DNA of 17,802 bases, taken from Phoronis ovalis (lineage: Eukaryota > Phoronida > Phoronidae). Below the pieces are notes generated by a model. It was not told the origin of the DNA, did not search any database, and saw only the letters and a list, made by a program, of their open reading frames with translations. Where the stretch lies: NCBI GenBank assembly GCA_028565635.1, contig JAOXYB010019638.1, positions 1 to 17,802 of the forward strand, written 5' to 3'. Both the position numbers and the translations under genes were made by a program. Of the stretch, positions 1-8,556 are shown piece after piece (the stretch's first letter is position 1; the number at the start of each line of letters is the position of its first letter).

Positions 1-757
1 AATATTATACACTTAAAACCATATCAAAGACTGTCAAGTCAAGGCCAAAATCAATGCAGCATATCCTATTTCATAGGATCAGCTGCAAAAATACATATTT
101 AGAGTAAAAGCCGTGAAGATTTTTTTTCACGTCTTAACATTCTGATTAGTTGCAATAAAAATATGCTATTTTTAAGAAGTTTTACATGTATAACTGTTTA
201 CTTATAGTCTTAATATGAAAATAAAGCTTTATGTTTGGTCTTTCAAGATTCTACAAATTCATTCTTGTGACATGTGAGTTATATGGAAAGTGCTGTTCAT
301 ATACCAGGGCACTAAAAATAACAATCGGATGAAATCATTGACATAAAAATATTCTGTAATTTTATGAAATGATTATATATTCAATTGTATATTTACAATA
401 GTAACATCCTTGCCAAAATCAAGGTCAAATTTGTAAAAATTGCACATAAATTGAATCATCTGCAGTCCACCATACAATTTTGAGAAAATACAAACAAATC
501 TTTGTGGAGACAAAAAAACTCTACCACAATATTATTTCTGTATATTTATATGTATAAAAAATCTTATAAATGGCAAACTTGTCATAATATATTGGATTCA
601 TAGAAACACCATGATATTAAGATTAACAATACCACAATATATTTATGGGAATTTCCTAAATAAACTGTATGTTATAATTATATTCCCACCCCTTGACCAG
701 CTACAAAATTTCTCTTGCATGATTTTACCCGTCTTTCTATTTACATAATTGGCTATG
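1..757. other. Sequence downstream of gene 1, no recognisable gene
   Basis: This AT-rich stretch follows the gene 1 stop codon on the minus strand. Its upper part must be 3' UTR, but I see no exact AATAAA in minus orientation; TATAAA-like variants occur near 540-550. No repeat, RNA gene or open frame of note was seen. Confidence 0.5.
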
Positions 758-909
758 TTAATTATTTGAATTTTTAATTTCTGGAAACAAATCAGCATCT
801 GCTGGAATAATTGATTTGTCCTTCCACAAATGGATTGCGTTTGTAATTTTTTCTTTCCCTGCAGTCAATGTACTGTCTACTCTACCATCATATAGCCCAA
901 AAATGCCTC
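758..909 (-). CDS. Gene 1 exon 9 (residues 335-384) and stop
   Basis: The acceptor is TTTTCAG. The exon completes the HTGG motif and continues [14 protein letters not shown], then a Lys-rich helix, ending PEIKNSNN and TAA at 760-758. The GGI(F)GLY C-terminus is standard for the family. I saw no clear AATAAA on this strand shortly below the stop. Confidence 0.92.
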
Positions 910-3900
910 CTGAAAATAAAAAGAATACAATGTGTCATTTTTTGGAATTATATGTATATAGTTTGTAGACTGTCAGGACAGCAACTGAAAAATCAAATGT
1001 CTAATAATGATACCAAAATGTTTAGACTGTCAACTGAAATTCAATATAAAGTATATTATCTGGTGCAATATCATACCTGTGTGTATAAACAAAATCCTTT
1101 TGCCTTTGAATCTGTTTGGATTATTGTTTATTTCGGCAAATAATCCTTTCACTGCTTTACCAGTGTATACTGGATCTAAAAATATTCCTGTTTCAGTACT
1201 AACTTCTACAAGAAAATCTAAAAAGAAATATTTGTTTTAGCCAATATTGAAACTATAGAAACTATAGCATATGAGTGCAAACTTTACGATAAAAACAAAA
1301 GTAGCTTATTTTTATACTGGGTGAATCCCAAAATATATAACCAATTTATGGTCAATGTCAGATTGCACTTAGTGTAGTTATGACAAAAATATATTCACTG
1401 ACATGTTTCATGAGTAAAGGTCTGGTAAAAAAAAATCCCTATAATATATGTATTATGAATGGAAATTATTCATCAAATGCTACCTTAATTAATTACTACC
1501 TTAATTTCTCCATGGTTGCTTCCAACATCTCAGTGTTAGAATAATAAAAAAAGTTAGGTAGGAAGTTCTAGATAAGTTGAATATAGTACCAAGCTCTGAA
1601 ATTCTTCAGTCATGGAATTCTTTACATGAAATAAGAATCACATGTTTGTCAAGTTTTCAATTTTAAAACCATAAGGAACTTCCAAATTCTCACCCAGTTC
1701 ATCCTGTGTTGACAAACCATAGCCTTTTCCTTTGTGGCCATCTATGACATCAATAATGTCTTCAGATTTAACATCTGTTAAGCCAACAGCTTTGAGTGTT
1801 TCATTTATGTGATGATAAAAATATGCTGCATCATCACAGACAGCAATTGCATGAATCCTAAATAAAGATGTATAATTTAAATGAGGGTACATGACCTTCA
1901 ATTGTACTTGTTACTGTAATTATTTTGTAAGTTCAAATGTAAAAAAATATTCTCATTGTTCCAGCTATTAGATTACTAATTCTTGACACCTAACAAACTG
2001 AACTTCATGAAATTCAAGTATAATCAGAATTGCAAAAAGTGAAAAATGTATTGCACATTGTACCACCTGTAAAGATGGCAATATATGGAGTAATTTTGTT
2101 GTCAACTCAATCGCTCGTTTGATTGTAGACTTGCTCAAGTCCTTCTGGACTATTTTTGTTATTACTTAGTTGATTACTTACTATTATATTATATATCTAA
2201 CATGGCTAACACTCAACATATATATGATATAGTAAAAAAAAAATTGCAAGATAATTGAAAACACTGATGTAAAAGACTAAAAAAGAAAAATAAACATTAA
2301 AACAATTTTTTTTGAAAAGTTCACAAGGACTTGAGCAAGTCTAGTTTGATTGTTGTAGTCATTTTCATATGTTGAGGGTATATAGCAAATATTAGTAAGC
2401 ACGGTTTATTACTTTTTTGAAAACTTGAAAACAGCTAGGTATAAATTTTAGTTCAGGTCTGTTCATGCTGATCATATATGCATGTGGGAGTTTTACCCCG
2501 GGGGGTACTTGACAAAAAATTGACAGGGGTGTGCGGCCAAGGGTAAAAAACTCTGATCCTGTGGTAAATAAAGGTCATCAAATATACCCTGTCATAAATG
2601 AAAAAACATGAAAAATATACCCTGTTGTAAATAACTCTCTCGAAATAGATACCCTGTGCAAAATTTACTTGCAAATTATATACCCTGTGCCGGGTAAATA
2701 AATTTGGTAAAATTTACGAGCCTTAACTTTTCATACTTGTCATAACTGCATTTTCCAAAAAAATACACCCTGTAGCAAACGAATATTTTTTGAAAATATA
2801 CCCTGTGGTAAATATCTAACAAGAAAAGTGCACCCTGTGGTACTGAAATAAAGCTTTGAGAAGCATGCAGACAAACCCTGTGGTAAATGCGGGAGCTGAA
2901 AAAAGGGGCCTATTGGGCGGGACACATATATATATAGTGACTTTGAATGACAATACCCCCTGGGGGTTTTGCATCCCTATATTTGCACACGCTTACCCAT
3001 CCTTTCCACAAAGACCATCCTAGGGTTTGTAGGCCTTCCATAAGCAAGCTACATACATGGGTAGTTTTTCTAACCCTATGTTTTCATGCATGCATATACC
3101 CACCCTTTCCACAAGTTTATCCATAGCCATGAAACTCACTTAAACTTAGATCCTGTCAAGTAATTCCCAATGCATAACCCTTCTGCTGTTCCTCCACTGC
3201 CACAGGCAAATACAATATCATCAAAATGCTCATCAGCCCTCTGAAATAAAATATTTTCAAACTAACATTTCAAACGATTTAAAAAAATGTAAACTCAAAA
3301 TCCATTATGAAAATGTGGATTAAAGTTATAAGTGTAATATGAATTAGCCGACTCTAATATTATTTAACTTTTTTACAAGTATCCGATCATATCGATGAAG
3401 TAAACATTTCCTAACAGTTGTTTAAATTACTGCAATTAATTTTAGTTAATATTTACTTTGTTTTCTTTAGTCTTTCACATTCCGTAATCATTTCAGAATA
3501 AAACACACCTGATTTAAAAGTTCTTGAAAAGCTGATAAATAACCATACATTCCTATAGCATTAGAGCCCCCTACTGGAATGTGGTAACTATCTTTGTCTG
3601 TTAACTCTCTGCAATGTAACATATAGGGTTAGTCAGACTGACATAAACTTGGCAGATGCAATATTCCACAAAATAAATTCTATATCATGTCAGTATAACA
3701 TGCTACTTATCAGATAGGACTTCTTCCAAAAACTGCACAAAAGGGAATCTCCTGATTCATCTTTTTCAATAATACATGTTCATGCTTTTCTGTATGTTTG
3801 GTGGTTGCTTTCTAACTTTTGAATTTGTAGCACATGTTGCAGAAAATGGATGATTTTGTGCTATCTATTAATACAGCTAATGTGCCATTGACTGTTAAGA

Positions 3901-6900
3901 AAATGAATGTAAAACTGTAATTTGCTGTAAACTGTCACAGAAAGTCTCCCATGTTATATCTTTCCTCACTAATGTATTTTAACACAAATAGAAATATGTA
4001 AATAAATCTACCTTAAATTATCACAAAATGTTCTAATTTCTTACTTAATTTTTTTGGCAAGCATCTCCATCCTTGGTTTTAGTTCTGTTTCATATGGAGC
4101 CTTGGGTGGAGTTAAATATATAGATGCACCACACATTCTATCAAGCAATACATTACCCAAACAACTGACTTCATTTACATCCTATAACACATTTTCTTAT
4201 CGTAAATTACAAAAAAGTACTGGCAATTCGACAGACAAGCATTTACCGTGACATGTCCATTAGGTAAAATCCAAAAATGATCAATGCCCTGTGTATTCAT
4301 TTGTTTTAACTGAAATGCAATAGATATTAAATATACAGAACAGCTGCATAAATCTCCTACAGGTACAACTGTACTCAAAACTTTTTCACTAAAGACAAAC
4401 AAAAATTCCAACGAACTATTACACATTCTTATTACAGAACAGCACAGAACAACTATTGAGTAGTATCATAACACTACAAAAAATATCCACTTCCAGTGCA
4501 TACCTCAATATCAGTACGGAAAAATAAATGACTTTTCATTTTAAGTTGCGCAGCTGCAACAGCGACAGCACGGCAGTGGTTAGACTGTAATCCTCCACAA
4601 GTTATAACATGATCACAATCCTTTTTTACAGCATCTGCCATTAGAAATTCCAATTTTCTAACCTGGAAGCATACAGTCAAGTTGATGAAGGCTTTCATGT
4701 CTACAGTACAGACAATTTGTCTTTATCATAATTTATAGCTTATAACTATACAACAGTAGCAAGACACCCCTGATCTCTTTCCATCTGAGAAAAACTCTGG
4801 TATTCTTGTAGCTGACAAATAATTGCATTATGCATATAAGCTTTTTGAGCAGGTAAGTTTTTCCATTGTAAGTTAGCAATTAATTAAAAGAAGAATTAGT
4901 TTTTGCCAGAAAAACTTTCATCAACCAATTGACTTATAAAGTGTACGTTTACAATAATATTTTGGCGTCAGCCACCATCATGATCCCCACGTGAACCCAA
5001 TTGATCCAAGCCTGCTGGTTTTGAGAATGGAATCATGTGAGTACACGCAGAACTGTGTCATTGTTCATTCCCAAAATGTATTTGTTGAGACTGTTTAGGT
5101 TCATGTAGTGACAATGTCAGTGGCTCCACCAAGTGCTTGCAAATAGTCTATTATGAACCTTTCTGCCCAATTTCCTAATTATTGTAATTATCTGTAAGTG
5201 TTACCTCACGTTTCTTTCAGCTACATGGAGGTATTAGTATTCACAAAATGTCAATTCGCTTATACCTGAGAGTAATAAAAAGTTTATTTACTCATTTATT
5301 TTTATGTAATTATTATGCATATTTACCTTATTTCCTGACATTGTGCTACCTGTCATGTCGTCTCTTTTGATGTGGATGCTAAACCCGTCAGGTAGATCAG
5401 TGAACCATGAATGGATTGGGGTGTCCAGTTGAGCAAGCTGTAAAACAAAAAGGTGTTATATAAAATGTGTTAAAAATAGATTATACCATAATAAATTAAG
5501 GAGCACCTAAAAATATTGCAGTTGTAACATAGGTGTAAATGACAGACAAGTGTTTGTTGTAATCATAGGCCCAACCCTGATTACGACTGATAATACTAAA
5601 ATTTTAAAAAGCCTTAGTGCAATTACAAGCTTAAATTTTTATATAGACAAACACATTTTCTCACTCAGTCTTAGAAAAACTTTATGCAATAATCTCTGAT
5701 TCAGTGCCACTTTGATTACGAATGTAGCAACTGGTATTCAATGTTAAATCGGCAATGTTTGGAAAAAAAACTAAACTTGTCAAAACAAATGGTTAGATTC
5801 ATACTAAGTTTAGACAAATTTGATCATGTTGGTCCTGAAGAACTTGAAAGGGTAGGATGGGTTTCCACTGAGTATGCTAGAACAAATTAAATCACGTTCA
5901 CAAGATATTTTACGGCAGAGCTCCTGAGTATATGAATTCTGGTTTTACTAGGGTCAATTCCGTACATGCAGTAAATACTCGTCAAAGAATGTTAAATTTT
6001 CATATACCTCATGACATGATATGCATCTGAAGTCACTTACATACACTGGAATTGGCTTGTGGAACAAACTGCCTAATAATATTAAAGAGATTGTAAAGGA
6101 AGGTTCATTAAGAACAACACTCAGGGGAAATGTTAATCATGGAGGCAGATATTATTATTTGGATTTTTTAAAAGTATTTTTTATAATTAGTTGATATTTC
6201 GATTTTTTATGTACTTTTTAAAATATTTTTTTGATATCAAGAGAAATGTTGAAATAGAGGCAGAGATTTTCTTTTTTTATTATCACCTTTTACTATTTCG
6301 ATTTTTATGTAATTTTTAATATTTATTTGATGTCATGGAAATATTTTGAGATAGTCAAAGAGTCAGAGTTTTTTTTATAATTAACATCATTTTCACTATT
6401 TTGATTTCTATGTATTTTTTAATATATTAACTGAGACCACTATTAACTTTTCAGTGCAATCCTTTTTACTATGCTATTAATGTGGCATCAATTGTTATTT
6501 TAAATAATTATGTATTCTATGTATGTTTTTGTATTCTTGTAATATCATTATTATGTATGCATAGTAAAAAAATATTTAAAAAAAAATTGTCATAACTCAG
6601 TAGTGCACTGTAAGACAGGTGCAGGATGTCTGAAGGCATCCATTCAATGTATTTTGGGTAGACGTATGAGCCGCTAGAAAGTTTATAAACCACATTATTT
6701 TGAAAATATATAATTTTGAAAGTTTAATATATGGGGCTGTCATTGACTTTATTTTTTTGCAGCAACCTTTTAATATTTATAAAACAGCATGCAATCAAAA
6801 ATAGGAAAAGTGTACAAACCAAGCAAGAATTTATTCATTTAAGTAGAGTTTCAAAATCCAAAGTTAGTTTTCTGTGACTAAAAATTAATGGAAGTGGATT

Positions 6901-7855
6901 CCTTGGGTTAATGGTTGACGGGTTTACTTCTTATTACTATTTGTAGAAGTATATTGGAAGTATATTTACATATAAAACAAACACTCAACCTTTGTTGCAA
7001 AAGATTCTGAGAATTATTTGTAAATCGGGATGGTATGACCACACTACACCTTTATTCCATGAAATGAATATATTGAAATTTGATGACTTAGTTCACAAAG
7101 TCAAAATTGCCCTCTTTATGTATAAAGTTTACAATAAAATGTTACCCCAAAAGCTTCAATCCTATTTTAAATTCTCTGAAATGAATTATAACATAAAAGC
7201 TCAAAGATATTTCAGTGAAACAGAATTTTGTGAGAACTACAAAAAAACAGCTATGCATATCATATAAAAGCATAAAGCTATGGAACTCTTTGGATCAAGA
7301 ACTAGGGGATTACAGGAACATTCTAATAGCTACAAAATTAAATACACAGATATTATTTTCACTCGGCATCCTATCATGTACTTGAATGACTATTGGGACA
7401 TATTTTTCTTTACTTTGGATTATTTCCATTATTTTTTTGGAAAATTTTGAATATTCTAGTTGGCTGGCATTTGTGCCATATAGTTGTGTTGTTATAACCC
7501 AGTATTGCACATACATGTGACTGTGAATTGTAAATAGCCTTATAAATAACAATGTGTAAAAAAAATTCTTAATATGCCTATTTAATTAGGAGGGGGAGGA
7601 ACACTTTTATAAGTTATCCAACTTCAGTTCCTTCCTTTCCATAGCATCAAACTTGTAACCTGGTTAAATGTTTAAAATTATTATTGTATATGTTGTTGTG
7701 GAATAAAATTTTTGTCATTGTCATTGTCAGTTCTAAGTTTTTTTCGAACCTACCTGCAATTTGTGCTTGGGAATTCCCTTTAATCCTCTCCCCCACGATG
7801 GTGGTTCGTATGGAATCAATGTGCTAGAGTAATTGTACGTGGTCGCTGTGGCCAT
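758..7855 (-). CDS. D-cysteine desulfhydrase-type PLP enzyme (ACC deaminase family), complete, 9 coding exons
   Basis: Joined exons, in transcript order: 7855-7754, 5437-5327, 4662-4504, 4181-4045, 3608-3509, 3240-3140, 1857-1694, 1205-1077, 909-758. They total 1155 nt, giving 384 residues plus TAA, with no stops, matching phases and GT-AG at every boundary. The family is the fold-type II PLP-dependent D-cysteine desulfhydrases (D-cysteine to pyruvate, H2S and ammonia) and ACC deaminases. Visible motifs are SGNK with the predicted PLP lysine K71, QSNH (97-100), VGGSN (182-186), GSGGT (217-221), PVYTGK (303-308) and FIHTGG. ACC deaminases have Glu and Leu where this protein has T306 and T334; desulfhydrases have Thr or Ser and Thr. 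D-cysteine desulfhydrase activity is therefore the better guess, though other D-amino acids are possible. The length is slightly above the roughly 330 residues of bacterial members, mostly because of the N-terminus. I am sure of the family and less sure of the substrate. The exon structure argues against bacterial contamination. Confidence 0.93.
1077..1205 (-). CDS. Gene 1 exon 8 (residues 292-334 plus one base of 335)
   Basis: The acceptor is CTTGTAG and the donor is GTATGA. The exon encodes [20 protein letters not shown] and later [12 protein letters not shown]306 in PVYTGK and T334 in HTGG are the two residues that separate D-cysteine desulfhydrases from ACC deaminases, which have Glu and Leu there. 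Confidence 0.94.
1694..1857 (-). CDS. Gene 1 exon 7 (residues 237-291 plus one base of 292)
   Basis: The acceptor is TTTATTTAG and the donor is GTGAGA. The exon encodes [20 protein letters not shown] and, later, [18 protein letters not shown]-STxDE corresponds to the family's conserved GY(A/G) box before the final substrate-side region. The open frame continues past the donor for 18 residues that have no family similarity; splicing at this donor restores the conserved sequence. Confidence 0.94.
2126..2343. mobile_element. 218-bp MITE with 19-bp perfect TIRs and 9-bp target duplication
   Basis: TAGACTTGCTCAAGTCCTT at 2126-2144 is perfectly repeated in inverted orientation at 2325-2343. The element is flanked by direct repeats GTTTGATTG at 2117-2125 and 2344-2352. 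The interior is AT-rich and non-coding. This is the structure of a non-autonomous DNA transposon. An 8-9-bp duplication would fit hAT-, Merlin- or Mutator-like transposases, but the superfamily is not decided. It lies in intron 6 of gene 1. Confidence 0.85.
2495..2966. mobile_element. Minisatellite-bearing inverted-end element, copy A (~470 bp)
   Basis: The left end reads CCCCGGGGGGTACTTGACA, and the right end in reverse complement reads CCCCCAGGGGGTATTGTCA, so the ends are imperfect inverted repeats. Between them are degenerate 31-33-bp units, each starting ATACCCTGT(G/T)GTAAATA or similar, at about 2583-2700 and again 2763-2890. A GACACATATATATATAGTGAC block precedes the right end. Open frames through it only encode the repeat. 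It lies in intron 6 of gene 1. Confidence 0.75.
3140..3240 (-). CDS. Gene 1 exon 6 (residues 204-236 plus two bases of 237)
   Basis: The acceptor is TATTTCAG and the donor is GTGAGT. The exon encodes [25 protein letters not shown] is the glycine-rich loop that holds the PLP phosphate. The Lys codon AA|G is split and completed by exon 7 across the 1282-bp intron 6, which carries two non-autonomous transposable elements. Confidence 0.94.
3509..3608 (-). CDS. Gene 1 exon 5 (residues 170-203)
   Basis: The acceptor is TTGCAG and the donor is GTGTGT. The exon encodes [20 protein letters not shown] and ELLNQ. VGGSN-(x)-G-GY is one of the most conserved strings of D-cysteine desulfhydrases. Confidence 0.94.
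4045..4181 (-). CDS. Gene 1 exon 4 (residues 125-169 plus two bases of 170)
   Basis: The acceptor is TGTTATAG, with a weak pyrimidine tract, and the donor is GTAAGA. The exon encodes [20 protein letters not shown] and the segment ending in LAKKI. The [10 protein letters not shown] pattern is characteristic of the family region after the QSNH helix. The split Lys codon AA|A is completed in exon 5, so the phases agree. Confidence 0.9.
4504..4662 (-). CDS. Gene 1 exon 3 (residues 72-124)
   Basis: The acceptor is CTTCCAG and the donor is GTATGC; both phases are 0. The exon encodes [11 protein letters not shown] and then [20 protein letters not shown]. The QSNH box lies near the PLP and substrate in the family, and the helix after it is typical. 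It ends with FFRTDIE. The open frame runs a little past both splice sites, but those residues have no family similarity and are intronic. Confidence 0.95.
5030..5146. repeat. Dispersed repeat, copy 1 (intron 2 of gene 1)
   Basis: It shares GAATCATGTGA-(x)-CACGCAGAA, TTCATTC-CAAAATGTA and GTGGCTCCACCAAGTGC-TGCAAATA, in the same order and orientation, with 11351-11458. The two conserved blocks are separated by a diverged middle. It may be an old SINE or MITE; the ends are not clear. Confidence 0.65.
5327..5437 (-). CDS. Gene 1 exon 2 (residues 35-71), ends with the PLP lysine
   Basis: The acceptor is TTTTACAG and the donor is GTAAAT; both phases are 0. The exon opens with [11 protein letters not shown] and contains [22 protein letters not shown] followed by (G/S)GNK is the family signature, and the last Lys (K71) aligns with the lysine that forms the Schiff base with PLP. 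The codon for the catalytic lysine is the last before the splice site, so exon 3 begins with the conserved VRKLEF. Confidence 0.95.
5612..6590 (+). mobile_element. LINE (non-LTR retrotransposon) 3' fragment 1, decayed
   Basis: Frames on the plus strand, joined across frameshifts and stops, read like the C-terminal end of a LINE reverse-transcriptase [17 protein letters not shown], then [38 protein letters not shown], and ending [20 protein letters not shown] near 6100. This pattern is common in animal LINEs. A 3' UTR with tandem repeats follows, ending near an A-rich run at 6577-6590. It lies in intron 1 of gene 1, antisense to it. It is truncated at the 5' end and non-functional, and the boundaries are approximate. 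Confidence 0.8.
6142..6435 (+). repeat. Three degenerate ~80-115-bp tandem units in the LINE 3' UTR
   Basis: The units start near 6142, 6256 and 6359. Each opens with a variant of GAGGCAGAGATTTT, continues through a T-rich stretch with a TTTCGATTTTTATGTA-like core, and ends in AATATTTATTTGATGTCA-like sequence; the third is shorter. They follow the LINE coding remnant directly and are probably part of its 3' UTR. Confidence 0.6.
6935..7735 (+). mobile_element. LINE (non-LTR retrotransposon) 3' fragment 2
   Basis: The plus-strand frame reads [20 protein letters not shown], then [20 protein letters not shown] and [15 protein letters not shown], a standard C-terminal LINE ORF2 pattern. After a frameshift near 7262 it continues [17 protein letters not shown], matching the usual (K)LWNSLP motif. 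The 3' end carries GGAATAAAATTT and a short TGTCAT tandem (7713-7729), a microsatellite tail as seen in CR1/L2-like LINEs. It is a different family from the fragment at 5612-6590. It ends about 20 bases inside intron 1 from the exon 1 donor. Confidence 0.82.
7754..7855 (-). CDS. Gene 1 exon 1 (residues 1-34), start codon
   Basis: The exon begins with ATG at 7855-7853 in a good Kozak context (G at -3, G at +4) and ends before the donor GTAGGT. It encodes the N-terminal strand found ahead of the catalytic domain in this family, including the segment [12 protein letters not shown] and IPKHKLQ, which leads into [11 protein letters not shown] of exon 2. The phase is 0. This ATG was chosen because the family-like sequence starts just after it; in-frame ATGs at 7945 and 8044 are alternatives. 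Confidence 0.85.
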
Positions 7856-7945
7856 TACCAATGCCAAAGGAGAGCATATTACTCGGCATTTTGATGAAAA
7901 TGGCCTGTTTCGAAGACCTACAAATTGTCTGCTCAAGATCATCAT
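7856..7945 (-). other. Possible in-frame N-terminal extension resembling a mitochondrial presequence
   Basis: The reading frame stays open above the chosen start. From the double ATG at 7945-7940 it would add 30 residues: MMILSRQFVGLRNRPFSSKC followed by RVICSPLALV. This stretch has several Arg and Lys, no acidic residue, and Ser and hydrophobic residues, as mitochondrial targeting peptides do. A further in-frame ATG lies at 8044, but that longer stretch contains Glu residues and looks less like a presequence. The call is an inference from composition; the region may simply be 5' UTR. Confidence 0.4.
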
Positions 7946-8146
7946 GGCGCTTACACGAAAACGAGGCAAAGGGAATTCCCTCACTGATCTTATGTGATTC
8001 TCAATTCGAAAAAAATTAAGTAATCTTAAATAAACCAAAAACAATCATATGCAAAATATTTAGCCGTGGAAATACCCAACTTTCGCCCTGTATTATTCTT
8101 GATTAAATACTGCATACTGTCTATTACCAATATAATCGTCATGCGG

Positions 8147-8556
8147 GCCCGGGGGGTACTCAACGTATTTTTTGGTGGGGGTGTGCAGCCCAGTTGAAAA
8201 TTTTGGATTTGGATTGTATACTTCTTACTGACGGTATTTTTTTGGATTGTTACTGTAAAGAAATTCAAAAATTTGGATTGCTACTGCTGCTTACAGCAAA
8301 TAATTTGCATTAATTTTAGGTTTGCATCCATAAAACAATTTTTGGAATTTGGTTTGTATCAGTCAGTTTGCGTAAAAATGGGTTGCTACTCAAATATTTT
8401 AAAATTTTGGATTGCTACCCTTATATTTCACAAAATTTGGATTGCTACCCTTATATTTCATAAAATTTGGATTTGGTTTGCTACTGCAACCTAAAATTTT
8501 GGATTGGATTCCGCAGCACAGCCCCGTATTAAAAAAAACATGAGTACCCCCCGGGC
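8147..8556. mobile_element. 410-bp element with 16-bp perfect TIRs upstream of gene 1
   Basis: GCCCGGGGGGTACTCA at 8147-8162 is perfectly inverted at 8541-8556. The flanks ATGCGG (8141-8146) and ATGCAG (8557-8562) may be an imperfect target duplication. The interior begins GGGGGTGTGCAGCCC, as in the elements at 2495 and 16975, but then carries repeats of a GGATTGCTAC-type unit instead of ATACCCTGT. It belongs to the same broad class but a different family. It lies about 290 bp upstream of the gene 1 ATG, and 200 bp above the alternative start. Confidence 0.78.
8409..8468. repeat. Two 30-bp tandem units inside the 8147-8556 element
   Basis: Positions 8409-8438 and 8439-8468 are the same 30-bp unit, starting GGATTGCTACCCTTATATTT, with one base difference. 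Shorter degenerate versions containing TTTGGATTG occur on both sides (8201-8285 and 8469-8506), so the whole interior looks built from this unit. Confidence 0.85.

Noticed and set aside
868-1240. Plus-strand open frames over 868-1240
   Set aside because: They are antisense to exon 8 and the end of exon 9 of gene 1, whose minus-strand translation carries conserved enzyme motifs; the plus-strand peptides carry none.
2453-2925. Minus-strand open frames of 73 and 61 codons with repeated YDRVYF/PQG-like peptides
   Set aside because: They are translations of the minisatellite units inside the element at 2495-2966 and are not genes.
4175-4426. Minus-strand 83-codon open frame next to exon 4
   Set aside because: It runs through intron 3 in a different frame from exon 4 and shows no family similarity.
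758-7855. ACC deaminase as the name for gene 1
   Set aside because: The Glu and Leu that mark ACC deaminases are Thr in PVYTGK and HTGG, so the desulfhydrase name fits better.
8409-8468. CRISPR-like repeat
   Set aside because: The 30-bp units abut with no spacers and sit inside a transposable element in an animal genome.
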